From Candidatus Heimdallarchaeota archaeon (GTDB lineage Archaea > Asgardarchaeota > Heimdallarchaeia > JABLTI01): a stretch of 14,938 nucleotides of DNA. The stretch's first letter is position 1. The number at the start of each line of letters is the position of its first letter. The stretch lies in NCBI GenBank assembly GCA_019894765.1, contig JAGXNT010000101.1, positions 1 to 14,938 on the forward strand. The letters run 5' to 3'. Below are positions 1 to 7,727 of the stretch, in pieces. The notes under the pieces were generated by a model. The model was not told the origin of the DNA, made no database searches, and saw only the letters and a program-made list of their open reading frames with translations. Position numbers and translations under genes: made by a program.

Positions 1-984
1 ATGAAAGCGATTGTCTATGAAAAATATGGCCCACCAGAAGTTTTTCAGCTAAAAGAAGTAGAAAAACCAACACCAAAAGATAATGAGGTCCTGATAAGAA
101 TTTTTGCGACAACAGCAACGAAATACGACTGTTGGGTGAGAAGCAGTACAGCCCCTCCTGGGTTCAGACTTATGAATCGAATAGCGTCAGGAATCAGAAA
201 ACCAAAGAAACCTATAATTGGAATGGAGCTCGCTGGAGAAATTAAAGCAATAGGGAAAAATGTAAAACTCTTCAAGAAAGGTGATCAGGTTTATGGAATC
301 TCTTTGGTTAATATGGGCACATACGCTGAGTACATATGTCTGCCTGAAGATGTGGTAGCAATAAAACCGACTAATATGACTTATGAAGAAGCTACAGCTG
401 TCCCTTATGGAGCATTGACTGCTTTGTATTTCCTAAGAAAAGGAAATATCCAGAGTGGTCAAAAAATCCTAATTTTTGGCGCTTCTGGAGGTATAGGTAC
501 TTATGCGGTTCAACTTGCCAAGATCTTCGGTGCAGAAGTTACCGGTGTCTGCAGTACCACGAAAATAGAATTAGTAAAATCTTTGGGTGCTGATAGGGTA
601 ATTGATTACACTAAAGAGGATTTTACCAAACGTGATGAAATCTATGATGTTATTTTTGACACCATAGGCAAGAGTCCGTTTTCAGGTAGTAAAAGATCGT
701 TAAAGAAAGGAGGATTCTATATTTTTACAACTTTTGGACTACCAAGACTTTTACGAATACTATGGCTTAAACTGACTAGCAGCAAGAAAGTGATACTCGG
801 GGTAGTTGACTCAAAGAGTGAGGATTTAATTTACCTCAAAGAGCTAATTGAAGCAGGAAAGCTAAAATCAGTTATAGATAAACGTTATCCATTGGAACAG
901 ATTGCTGAGGCTCACAGCTATGTCGAATCAGGAAACAAAAAGGGACAAATAGTTATAACTATAGACCATAATAACAAAACCTAA
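1..984 (+). CDS. NAD(P)-dependent zinc-independent alcohol dehydrogenase / quinone oxidoreductase, paralogue 1
   Basis: Predicted cytosolic medium-chain reductase (MDR superfamily, COG0604 type) that would reduce a quinone, enone or aldehyde with NAD(P)H. The N-terminal GroES-like domain opens with [14 protein letters not shown]. The Rossmann fold carries the nucleotide loop GASGGIG at residues 160-166 and the strand-turn CSTTK near 184-188. That turn has no acidic residue at the ribose-binding position, which in this family favours NADPH. The cysteine lobe for structural zinc is absent, so zinc is not expected. Length (327 aa) is normal. The ATG is the first base of the window, so the promoter is not visible; the start matches paralogues 3 and 4. 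First of three same-strand genes, with 4 bp to the next possible start. Like paralogue 4 it keeps a longer segment (about 238-275) after the Rossmann core. True substrate unknown. Confidence 0.9.
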   Translation: MKAIVYEKYGPPEVFQLKEVEKPTPKDNEVLIRIFATTATKYDCWVRSSTAPPGFRLMNRIASGIRKPKKPIIGMELAGEIKAIGKNVKLFKKGDQVYGISLVNMGTYAEYICLPEDVVAIKPTNMTYEEATAVPYGALTALYFLRKGNIQSGQKILIFGASGGIGTYAVQLAKIFGAEVTGVCSTTKIELVKSLGADRVIDYTKEDFTKRDEIYDVIFDTIGKSPFSGSKRSLKKGGFYIFTTFGLPRLLRILWLKLTSSKKVILGVVDSKSEDLIYLKELIEAGKLKSVIDKRYPLEQIAEAHSYVESGNKKGQIVITIDHNNKT

Positions 985-1015
985 GATTGTGAAAGAAATG
1001 GAAAACAAAGAAAAA

Positions 1016-1933
1016 ATGAATGCAATTGTATATGAAAAATATGGTCCACCTGAAGTTCTTCAACTTAAAGAAGTAGAAAAGCCAACTCCCAAAGACAATG
1101 AAGTACTGATTAAAGTACATGCGACAACAGTACATAGAGGAGATGTGAGAATGCGAAAATTCGATGTTCCTCGCATGCAATGGCTCTTCGCGCGAATGTA
1201 TTTAGGTTTTAGAAAACCAAAGAGAGCTATACTTGGGATGGAAATAGCTGGAGAAATTGAAGCAGTTGGTAAAGATGTAACACTGTTCAAGAAAGGAGAC
1301 CAAGTATTTGCTTCTACCTTTTCAGAGGATTTTGGAGGTTATGCTGAGTACAAATGTATGCCTGAAGATGGTATTCTGTTACCAAAACCAACTAATATGA
1401 CCTTTGAAGAAGCAGCTGCAGGTGTAACTTCTGGAGGAGTTACCGCATTGATTGTTCTTAGAAAGGCAAACATTCAGAAAGGACAAAAAGTTTTGATCTA
1501 TGGAGCTTCTGGAAGTGTTGGAACATTTGCAGTACAACTTGCCAAATCATTCGGAGCAAAGGTCACAGGGATTTGCAGTACGACGAATGTAAAAATGGTA
1601 AAATCTCTTGGAGCCGATAAAGTCATTGATTACAAAAAAGAAGATTTTACGCAAAGCGAAGAAACATATGATGTTATCTTTGATGCTGTAAACAAGACTT
1701 CTTCTTCACAATGTAAAAAATCACTAAAAAAGACAGGAATTTACCTTAATGTTGATAGGGATTCCAGTGGTAAAGAAAAGATTGAAAATTTAATTTTCCT
1801 CAAAGAGCTTATCGAAGCAGGAAAGCTTAAAACAATCATAGATAAACGCTATCCGATGGAACAGATAGTAGAGGCTCACAGATATGTCGAAAAAGGGCAT
1901 AAAAAGGGAAATGTAGTAATAACTATTGTATAA
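1016..1933 (+). CDS. NAD(P)-dependent zinc-independent alcohol dehydrogenase / quinone oxidoreductase, paralogue 2
   Basis: MDR-superfamily reductase like its neighbours. From the ATG at 1016 it is 305 aa. The N-terminal domain begins [14 protein letters not shown], and the Rossmann loop GASGSVG lies at residues 163-169. In-frame GTG 989 and ATG 998 would add nine or six lysine/glutamate-rich residues. I prefer 1016 because it aligns with the starts of the paralogues, although no clear Shine-Dalgarno separates the options. The gene follows paralogue 1 after 31 bp and precedes paralogue 3 by 30 bp, so the three are probably one transcript. The stretch after the Rossmann core ([11 protein letters not shown]) is about 20 residues shorter than in paralogues 1 and 4, as in paralogue 3. 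No zinc-lobe cysteines. Likely cytosolic; substrate not predictable. Confidence 0.88.
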   Translation: MNAIVYEKYGPPEVLQLKEVEKPTPKDNEVLIKVHATTVHRGDVRMRKFDVPRMQWLFARMYLGFRKPKRAILGMEIAGEIEAVGKDVTLFKKGDQVFASTFSEDFGGYAEYKCMPEDGILLPKPTNMTFEEAAAGVTSGGVTALIVLRKANIQKGQKVLIYGASGSVGTFAVQLAKSFGAKVTGICSTTNVKMVKSLGADKVIDYKKEDFTQSEETYDVIFDAVNKTSSSQCKKSLKKTGIYLNVDRDSSGKEKIENLIFLKELIEAGKLKTIIDKRYPMEQIVEAHRYVEKGHKKGNVVITIV

Positions 1934-1952
1934 ATTTAATGTCAAAGAAGTT

Positions 1953-1957
1953 GGTGA
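1953..1957 (+). promoter_or_regulatory. Shine-Dalgarno GGTGA for paralogue 3
   Basis: GGTGA sits 6 nt before the ATG at 1964 and is complementary to the UCACC of the archaeal 16S 3' end. It fixes this start and supports an archaeal source. Confidence 0.75.
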
Positions 1958-1963
1958 AAAATT

Positions 1964-2875
1964 ATGAAAGCGATTATATGCACAAAATACGGACCTCCAG
2001 AGGTTCTTCAGCTTGAAGAGGTAGAAAAACCTACTCCAAAGGACAATGAAATATTAGTAAAAATTCATTCTGGATCAGTAACTATTGGGGACGTGTTAAT
2101 GCGAAGTCTCAATTTACCTTTCCTTTTCCGGATTCCCTTCAAATTAATATATGGTATAAATAAACCAAGAAAAAAAATACCAGGGATGGAATTTGCAGGT
2201 GAAGTTGAAGCAGTAGGCAATAATGTTAAGCTGTTCAAGAAAGGTGATCAAATTTATGGAACTACCACCAAATTAAGTTCAGGTGGTTATGCCGAGTACC
2301 TATGTGTTCCTGAAAAAGGTTTGCAGGCACAAAAACCAACCAAAATGAGCTATGAGGAAGCAGCTGCACTTCCCGTCGCAGGTATGACTGCATTGCACTT
2401 TGTTAGAAAAATGAACATCCAGAAAGGACAAAAAGTTCTGATCTATGGCGCATCTGGTAGTGTAGGGACTTTTACAGTACAGCTTGCCAAGTATTTTGGA
2501 GCAGAAGTTACTGGTGTTTGTAGTAGCTCGAATTTTGAATTAGTGAAATCTCTTGGGGCCGATAAGGTAATTGATTATACTAAAGAAGATTTTGCCCTAA
2601 GCGGTGAGAAATACGACATTGTTTTTGACGCTGTAAATAAGATTTCAAAATCACATGGTAAAAAAGCCTTAAAGAAAAATGGTACGTATCTATCCGTTAT
2701 GTCTCCGACAAGTGAAGAAACTGAGAAATTGATCTTCTTAAATGAACTAGTTGAAGCCGGAAAACTGGTAACTGCTATAGATAAACGCTATCCATTAGAA
2801 CAAATTGTCGAAGCTCACACGTATGTTGAGAAAGGGCACAAAAAAGGAAATGTAGTTATTACTATTGCTGATTAA
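1964..2875 (+). CDS. NAD(P)-dependent zinc-independent alcohol dehydrogenase / quinone oxidoreductase, paralogue 3
   Basis: Third tandem MDR reductase, 303 aa. It has the same GroES-like N-terminus ([14 protein letters not shown]), a GMEFAGE turn near residue 74 and the nucleotide loop GASGSVG at 162-168, followed by [15 protein letters not shown]. The start is well supported: GGTGA at 1953-1957 lies 6 nt before the ATG at 1964. It shares the SVG loop variant and the shortened C-terminal insert with paralogue 2, so these two look like the closest pair. The active-site pocket region (about 36-68) differs strongly between paralogues, which suggests different substrates. It ends 24 bp from the convergent end of the membrane-protein gene. 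Confidence 0.9.
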   Translation: MKAIICTKYGPPEVLQLEEVEKPTPKDNEILVKIHSGSVTIGDVLMRSLNLPFLFRIPFKLIYGINKPRKKIPGMEFAGEVEAVGNNVKLFKKGDQIYGTTTKLSSGGYAEYLCVPEKGLQAQKPTKMSYEEAAALPVAGMTALHFVRKMNIQKGQKVLIYGASGSVGTFTVQLAKYFGAEVTGVCSSSNFELVKSLGADKVIDYTKEDFALSGEKYDIVFDAVNKISKSHGKKALKKNGTYLSVMSPTSEETEKLIFLNELVEAGKLVTAIDKRYPLEQIVEAHTYVEKGHKKGNVVITIAD

Positions 2876-2899
2876 CACATCTTGGTTGACTTCTCTTTT

Positions 2900-3427
2900 C
2901 TAAAAAGATGAATGACATTCTTCCCTGATAGGGCAAGTTGGACATTTTACCTTCAACATATAAATGTAATTTCCAACCACTGCAACTATGAAGCCAACTA
3001 ATGCTATTATAGCAAGATAATTGAAATTCCTAAAGAATGAAACAATAATTAGGATTACAGGTAGAATCCATACTATGAACATTACCCAGGTCCAATGTTT
3101 TTGACCTACATGCTTATGTAAAAGTGTTTTACTCCATTTATCAATAGTCATCAACTTCACTGTAGGTTTCACTTTCTCTTCATCTGGTGTGGTTTCCTTA
3201 GCTTTGAAGTAACAGTATCTACACATCGTAAATGGCATGACCAAAAAGTAAAACAAAAGAGAATAAATTAAATATGCCATTGCAGCCCATAAATGAAGAT
3301 AATATGACCCCCAGGTGCCAAGAGCTATCATAACTAAAATAATCAATACAGGTATAGGTTTATAGAAGGGACACTTTGGATATATGCCCAAAAATAGCTT
3401 GAACTTTTTTTCTTCCGCCATTTTCAT
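2900..3427 (-). CDS. Four-helix integral membrane protein with six cysteines on one face, unknown function
   Basis: Not recognised as a named family. 175 aa. Four hydrophobic segments are visible at about 24-43, 46-67, 112-132 and 135-157. Cysteines occur only in the N-terminal tail (C19), just after helix 2 (C69-x2-C72, in MCRYCYF) and in the C-terminal tail (C162-x2-C165-x5-C171). With four helices all three places lie on the same side. The lysine-rich tails and central loop suggest that this side is cytoplasmic (positive-inside rule). A metal or Fe-S site formed by these pairs is inference. The ATG at 3427 is chosen because a TATA-like box lies 30 nt upstream, giving a nearly leaderless mRNA; ATG 3421 would drop two residues. 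It lies on the strand opposite to the reductases and shares its promoter region with paralogue 4. Confidence 0.8.
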   Translation of the reverse strand: MKMAEEKKFKLFLGIYPKCPFYKPIPVLIILVMIALGTWGSYYLHLWAAMAYLIYSLLFYFLVMPFTMCRYCYFKAKETTPDEEKVKPTVKLMTIDKWSKTLLHKHVGQKHWTWVMFIVWILPVILIIVSFFRNFNYLAIIALVGFIVAVVGNYIYMLKVKCPTCPIREECHSSF

Positions 3428-3451
3428 TCACTACTTGCCATTACTAGCAAA

Positions 3452-3463
3452 TTATTTAAATTT
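3452..3463. promoter_or_regulatory. Shared divergent TATA element between membrane protein and paralogue 4
   Basis: The 66-bp gap between the divergent genes has one good TATA candidate, the self-complementary ATTTAAAT at 3454-3461. Its centre is 30 nt from the minus-strand ATG (3427) and 35 nt from the plus-strand ATG (3493). With the usual archaeal spacing of about 26 nt, transcripts would start near 3431 (-) and 3484 (+). One symmetric box could serve both directions; this is inference from spacing. Confidence 0.5.
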
Positions 3464-3492
3464 GCCTAGCTATTGTAAGAAGGTTGAAAAAA

Positions 3493-4500
3493 ATGGAAAA
3501 CAAAATGAAAGCAATTGTATTCGAGAAATACGGCCCACCGGAGGTTCTTCAGCTCAAAGAGATAGATAAACCTACTCCCAAGGACAAAGAATTACTAATT
3601 AAAGTATATGCTACAGCAGTAAATTTTGGGGATATTTACACTCGAGATTTTAGAAAAATAACCGCTCGCAAGTCATTGATGCCATCCGTGTTATGGTTTT
3701 TTTCGAAAATGATGTTAGGTTTCAGAAAACCAAAAATAAAAATACTAGGCAGTGAGTTTGCTGGGGAAATTGAATCTGTAGGCAAAGATGTAAAACTGTT
3801 CAAAAAAGGTGACCAAGTTTTTGGATATCTTGGTATGAGCATGGGTACTAATGCTGAGTATCTATGTATGCCTGAAAAAGGGACAGTGGCAATAAAACCG
3901 ACCAATATGACCCACGAGGAAGCTGCAACTGTTTCTGGTAATTCAATGACCGCGTTGAATATTCTTGGTAAAGTAAATATTCAGAGTGGACAAAAAGTCC
4001 TAATCAATGGAGCTTCTGGAGGGATAGGTAGTATTGCATTACAACTTGCTAAAAACTCTGGGGCAGAAGTTACCGGAGTATGTGGTACCCCGAGATTAGA
4101 ATATATTAAAGCTCTAGGGGCTGATAAAGTCATTGATTATACAAAAGAGGATTTTACCGAAAACGGTGAAACTTATGATCTTATTTTCGATGTATTAGGC
4201 AAGAGTTCATTTTCACGTTGTAAAAAATCGCTAAATAAAAATGGTATCTATCTTTTAGCCAACTTTAAGTTGCCACAGCTTCTTCAAAATCTACGGACTT
4301 CAATAATCGGTAGAAAGAAAGTAAAATGTGTGTTGAATATTACTGAAAACATAGGTGTTATCAAAGAACTTATCGAAGCGGGGAAGATAATAACGGTTAT
4401 AGATAAACGCTTTCCTTTGGAACAAGCTGCTGATGCTCATAGCTATATCGAAAAGGGGCTCAAAAAAGGAAGTGTGGTATTAACTATAGATCATAATTAG
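3493..4500 (+). CDS. NAD(P)-dependent zinc-independent alcohol dehydrogenase / quinone oxidoreductase, paralogue 4
   Basis: Fourth MDR reductase, 335 aa from ATG 3493 or 331 aa from ATG 3505. The second aligns with paralogues 1 and 3 (MKAIVFEKYG). An in-frame TTG at 3484 coincides with the predicted transcription start and is less likely. Counting from 3505, the nucleotide loop GASGGIG is at 169-175 and the segment VNFGD at 39-43 resembles the active-site stretch of this family. It keeps the longer post-Rossmann segment (KLPQLLQNL) like paralogue 1, so paralogues 1 and 4 form one subtype and 2 and 3 another. There is no zinc lobe. It heads a probable operon with the rhodanese-like gene 45 bp downstream and the flavodoxin. 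Expression likely starts from the shared divergent promoter. Confidence 0.88.
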   Translation: MENKMKAIVFEKYGPPEVLQLKEIDKPTPKDKELLIKVYATAVNFGDIYTRDFRKITARKSLMPSVLWFFSKMMLGFRKPKIKILGSEFAGEIESVGKDVKLFKKGDQVFGYLGMSMGTNAEYLCMPEKGTVAIKPTNMTHEEAATVSGNSMTALNILGKVNIQSGQKVLINGASGGIGSIALQLAKNSGAEVTGVCGTPRLEYIKALGADKVIDYTKEDFTENGETYDLIFDVLGKSSFSRCKKSLNKNGIYLLANFKLPQLLQNLRTSIIGRKKVKCVLNITENIGVIKELIEAGKIITVIDKRFPLEQAADAHSYIEKGLKKGSVVLTIDHN

Positions 4501-4533
4501 ATGAAACCTATCCGTGTATAATTTGTATTCATT

Positions 4534-4540
4534 GGTGATT
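4534..4540 (+). promoter_or_regulatory. Shine-Dalgarno GGTGATT for rhodanese-like gene
   Basis: GGTGATT is fully complementary to the archaeal anti-Shine-Dalgarno core and lies 5 nt before ATG 4546. A TATA-like TGTATAATTT at about 4515-4524 could be a secondary promoter, but its expected start would remove this site, so read-through from paralogue 4 seems more likely. Confidence 0.65.
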
Positions 4541-4545
4541 CATAA

Positions 4546-4983
4546 ATGAAAAGAAAATTGATAACGAGATTTAGATCAATATATCTTGTAGACACATTCA
4601 TGAAGATAATGATAAATAGAGTCAGAACAGGAAAGTGGCATGTACCTGAAATTACACCTGATGAGCTATATGAGAAAATAGATTCGAATCAATCTCCTTT
4701 ACTAATTTATGTTCTACGGATTGTTGGAGAAGATGGACTTATTCCAGATATTAAGCGAATCCATACTAGGAAACTAATTTCATATGTGGATTGTCTTGAA
4801 TCATTTAAAGAAAAAGAAGTAGTAACAGTTTGTGGTGGTGGTGGGATGTCTTTAGTTGCTGCAGAAATAATGATTGAAGCCGGTTTTAAAAATGTGAAAA
4901 GCTTAAATGGTGGTATGCAGTTGTGGAAAAAGCAAGGCTATCCCATAGATAGCTATGATGTGCTGATGAATCGAGAAAAATGA
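4546..4983 (+). CDS. Rhodanese-like domain protein with degenerate active-site loop
   Basis: 145 aa, a single rhodanese domain after a basic N-terminal extension of about 30 residues. The C-terminal half is typical: VVTVCGGGGMS, then AAEIMIEAGFKNVKSLNGGM and LWKKQGYPID. Cys96 occupies the persulfide position of the CxxGxRS loop, but the arginine that normally lines the loop is Met101. The usual DVR and GHIPGA motifs of the N-terminal half are replaced by YVLRI and GLIPDIK. It may therefore carry sulfur with altered substrate binding, or be a non-catalytic rhodanese fold. The start is supported by GGTGATT at 4534-4540, 5 nt before the ATG. The flavodoxin follows within about 15 bp, which suggests a joint redox or sulfur role; that link is inference. 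Confidence 0.82.
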   Translation: MKRKLITRFRSIYLVDTFMKIMINRVRTGKWHVPEITPDELYEKIDSNQSPLLIYVLRIVGEDGLIPDIKRIHTRKLISYVDCLESFKEKEVVTVCGGGGMSLVAAEIMIEAGFKNVKSLNGGMQLWKKQGYPIDSYDVLMNREK

Positions 4984-4998
4984 AATGATTTGTTGCTT

Positions 4999-5451
4999 TT
5001 GAAGTCTCTAATAGTTTTTTATTCATTTCATCACAATAACACAGAAAAAATAGCTAATGTCTTTGCTAAAGTTCTTCATGCAGAAATTAAGAAACCCCAA
5101 GAAGTAAAACCTGAAGAAATCCAAGAATATGATCTAGTAGGTTTTGGTTCTGGGATATATGGGGAAAAACACCATGAAGAAATACTTGACCTTGCTGATA
5201 AACTACCTCCAGTAATCAACAAGAAAGCATTTATTTTCTCAACTAGTGCATTGATTGACAATGCAACTAAGCACAAGACACTTAGGAAAAAACTCGAGTC
5301 TAAAGGTTATTTGATTGTTGATGAATTTAGTTGTAAGGGTTTTAACACTAATAGCTTCTTGAAATTTTTCGGGGGAATGAACAAGGGTAGACCTAATGCT
5401 GAAGACCTTGAACATGCGAAAGAGTTTGCTCAAAACTTGCTAATGAAGTGA
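4999..5451 (+). CDS. Short-chain flavodoxin-family protein
   Basis: About 150 aa with a flavodoxin fold, probably an FMN-dependent one-electron carrier. The first strand and phosphate loop read SLIVFYSFHHNNTEKIA, the variant with HHNNT instead of TGNT that I associate with archaeal flavodoxin-like proteins. The second loop, LVGFGSGIYGEKHH near residues 45-58, matches the flavin-contacting 50s loop, and FIFSTSA is the next core strand. There is no ATG near the start. TTG codons at 4990, 4993 and 4999 are in frame, and I take 4999 because it gives the compact MKSLIVFYS typical of flavodoxins; the choice is uncertain. It is the last gene of the plus-strand redox run and could shuttle electrons for the reductases or for a partner outside the window. 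Confidence 0.8.
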   Translation: MKSLIVFYSFHHNNTEKIANVFAKVLHAEIKKPQEVKPEEIQEYDLVGFGSGIYGEKHHEEILDLADKLPPVINKKAFIFSTSALIDNATKHKTLRKKLESKGYLIVDEFSCKGFNTNSFLKFFGGMNKGRPNAEDLEHAKEFAQNLLMK

Positions 5452-5459
5452 GGATAAAG

Positions 5460-5479
5460 AAAAAAGTGAATAGAAAAAA
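5460..5479 (-). terminator. Double oligo-T terminator after the surface-protein gene
   Basis: Read on the minus strand, two T6 runs (5479-5474 and 5465-5460) follow the stop at 5483 within 25 nt. Such U-tracts terminate archaeal RNA polymerase without a hairpin. The gap lies between convergent genes. Confidence 0.5.
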
Positions 5480-5482
5480 CCA

Positions 5483-7600
5483 TCAGGTCTTTCCTTTTCT
5501 TCTTCTTCTTACAACTAACATAATAGAGATTAAACTACTGCCGGAGAGAATCAATAGTCCTATCAAATTTACTCCAGCTTCTATAGTAATTGTTTCAGTG
5601 ACTGTTACATTTGGAAAATCATTTTGATCATTTGGATCAGTACCTTCTGAAACTTCAAGGAAATCAGTAAAACCATCTCCATCGGAATCTTTGTCGATAG
5701 GATCAGTACCCAAAGTAACTTCTTCATCGTCTGTTAAGCCATCATCATCAGTATCACTGTCATGAGGATCAGCGCCATGAGTATACTCCAAACCATCATT
5801 CAAGCCATCGTCATCAGAGTCAGCATCAAGCGGATCAGTAAGAAAACCATCGTCACCTAAGGTTACCTCTTCTTGATCATCTAAACCGTCGGAATCGGTA
5901 TCTGCAAGATTCGGATTAGTCACAAAACCATCTGCTCCAAGAGTAACCTCTTCGTTATCATCAAGACCATCGTTGTCCGAGTCTGCATCATTCGGATCGG
6001 TATTGTTTGTGTACTCTAAACCATCCAGAAGGTTATCATCATCGGAATCGGGATCGTTAGGATCTGTGAAATAACCATCAATTCCAAGGGTAATTTCCTC
6101 TGAATCTGACAATCCATCAAAATCAGTATCACTTTGATTTGGATTGGTAAGACTAGTAAGAATTTCAAATCCATCTAACAAACTATCGTCATCTGTATCA
6201 TCATCAATTGGATTTGTTTGGTATAAATTAATCTCAGACCAATCTTCTAACTGGTCAGAATCCGAATCATTGTTATGAGGATTAGTATTGTAGAATGATT
6301 CCGTTAAATCATCTATAAAATCACTGTCGCTATCCATCTGACCTGTGTGAAAAATAGATCCTTGGAAACTATACCACGGTGCTTCACCACTAGAACTAAC
6401 ACCTGTCAATCCTAAACAATTGATTGAAATATCTAAACAAATTAGAATTTCATAAATACCATCTGCGTCTAAATCGACTATTGTAGATGTTGCAGTAATA
6501 TCAGGACCTATACTATTTTTCCATTCATAATCCGAACTACTACCACTTGTAGCATTTACGCAATAAATTTCATCAATTGTCGAAATTATTATTTCAAACA
6601 ATCCATCATTATTCAGATCTGCAATAGCAGGAGCTGCTGTAATTAAATCGGGCAAGTTATGGATCCATTCCAATCCCCCGGTGTAATTATAACAATCAAC
6701 ACTATTACCTGTACATACCAGTACCTCAGGATAATTATCATGATCAAAATCAGCAATCGTTGGTGAAATATCATAGGTGTTGCCAATAGCTATTTCCCAC
6801 TCAATTCCCCCAGTATGATTGAAACAATAGAGTATATTTCTAGCTAATAATACTTCTAAAGTACCATCAAGGTCAAGATCAACTAGTACTGGTGATGAAT
6901 TAACATTACCAAGAACTGTATAATTCCATTCTTCAGTTCCAGTGTCGGATAGGCAATAGAAATTACCGTCACCTGAACCAAAGAGAATCTCAAGTGATCC
7001 GTCATTATCAATGTCGCCAACTGCAGGTGAAGACACAATATAATCACCAGTAGTAAAATTCCATTCAGTAGAACCTAAATGACTTACACAATAAAACTTG
7101 TTATCCATTGATCCAAATAATATTTCTAAAGTTCCATCAGAGTCAATGTCAGCTATTGTAGGAGTAGAAAGCGATCCGACTGCACTATTACTCCATTCTA
7201 ATGAACCGTTATGACTAATACATGTCGTTCCATCAATTCTAGTACAAATTATTTCTAAAGTTCCATCATTATCTAAATCAGCAACTACAGGTGTACTAGT
7301 AAGCCAAAACAATGGATAGCTCCATTCTATATCACCAGTGTAATTGTAACAATTTAATACAGCACCATTTGATACTAATACTTCTAGATATCCATCTTTA
7401 TCCAAGTCGACGGCAAGAGGTGAAGCATATAAAATACATGCTAAAGACTTACTCCATAGTAAAGTTGCTCCCATTGCCTCTGGAAGTAATATCTGATCAT
7501 TGATATTATCAATCTCTTTAGCTTCAGTTACAAGTGTTTGATTTTTAGCAAAACTTAGAATTATAAAACAAATAATAAGAATGGGTTTTAATTTTTTCAA
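5483..7600 (-). CDS. Membrane-anchored surface protein with FG-GAP-like propeller and thrombospondin type 3 repeats
   Basis: 705 aa. A signal-like N-terminus (KK then hydrophobic 6-18) is followed by eight repeats of about 44 residues. Each has a calcium-type loop DxDxDGxxE (65-73, 108-116, 151-159, 197-205, 241-249, 284-292, 328-336, 377-384) plus a PQQ-like strand ending in W. Eight such units suggest an eight-bladed beta-propeller. Residues 423-660 hold ten acidic DxDxDGxxDxxE repeats of the thrombospondin type 3 class, which bind calcium and form a stiff stalk. A transmembrane helix (about 675-697) and RRRRKGKT close the protein, placing the bulk outside the cell. The only in-frame start that keeps the signal is TTG at 7600; an in-frame TAG lies 27 nt upstream and a weak GGGGAT 7 nt upstream. 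Role probably binding or adhesion; ligand unknown. Confidence 0.9.
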   Translation of the reverse strand: MKKLKPILIICFIILSFAKNQTLVTEAKEIDNINDQILLPEAMGATLLWSKSLACILYASPLAVDLDKDGYLEVLVSNGAVLNCYNYTGDIEWSYPLFWLTSTPVVADLDNDGTLEIICTRIDGTTCISHNGSLEWSNSAVGSLSTPTIADIDSDGTLEILFGSMDNKFYCVSHLGSTEWNFTTGDYIVSSPAVGDIDNDGSLEILFGSGDGNFYCLSDTGTEEWNYTVLGNVNSSPVLVDLDLDGTLEVLLARNILYCFNHTGGIEWEIAIGNTYDISPTIADFDHDNYPEVLVCTGNSVDCYNYTGGLEWIHNLPDLITAAPAIADLNNDGLFEIIISTIDEIYCVNATSGSSSDYEWKNSIGPDITATSTIVDLDADGIYEILICLDISINCLGLTGVSSSGEAPWYSFQGSIFHTGQMDSDSDFIDDLTESFYNTNPHNNDSDSDQLEDWSEINLYQTNPIDDDTDDDSLLDGFEILTSLTNPNQSDTDFDGLSDSEEITLGIDGYFTDPNDPDSDDDNLLDGLEYTNNTDPNDADSDNDGLDDNEEVTLGADGFVTNPNLADTDSDGLDDQEEVTLGDDGFLTDPLDADSDDDGLNDGLEYTHGADPHDSDTDDDGLTDDEEVTLGTDPIDKDSDGDGFTDFLEVSEGTDPNDQNDFPNVTVTETITIEAGVNLIGLLILSGSSLISIMLVVRRRRKGKT
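5621..6334 (-). repeat. Array of ten thrombospondin type 3-like coding repeats
   Basis: In-gene tandem array coding residues 423-660. Units are either about 22 residues, or about 27 where an insert of the form TLGxDGxxTDP is present. In coding order, units 4, 6 and 7 are long and 5 and 8-10 short. Similar unit sequences suggest duplication by unequal recombination. Confidence 0.8.
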
Positions 7601-7727
7601 TTTAATAATCCCCGAGTGCTAATAATATGCAAAAAAGCATTTATTTGTATTTTGTAGCTAAAGAATTGAATGGAAAATATCTTTTTTTTTACCACCAATT
7701 TCAATTCAAGCGTATTGGTAATTGATG
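7601..7727. promoter_or_regulatory. Gap holding the surface-protein promoter and two small dyads
   Basis: No gene seen here. For the minus-strand surface gene the best TATA-like string is CAAATAAATG (about 7650-7641), giving a start near 7619 and a short leader with GGGGAT. ATGC-A6-GCAT at 7627-7640 is a small inverted repeat next to that box. ACCAAT/ATTGGT at 7694-7699 and 7714-7719 could form a 6-bp hairpin just after the aldo/keto reductase stop. All of these are weak calls by eye. Confidence 0.3.

Noticed and set aside
1..4500. Zinc-dependent alcohol dehydrogenases
   Set aside because: The four proteins lack the structural-zinc cysteine lobe and the catalytic Cys/His ligands.
5621..6334. 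Tandem repeats considered as a CRISPR array
   Set aside because: The periodicity is 66 or 81 nt in multiples of three and encodes acidic calcium-binding protein repeats in a long open frame.
7681..7690. A T-run (C followed by nine T) as a terminator
   Set aside because: It is on the plus strand, while the genes on both sides are transcribed from the minus strand, where it reads as A; no plus-strand gene ends nearby.
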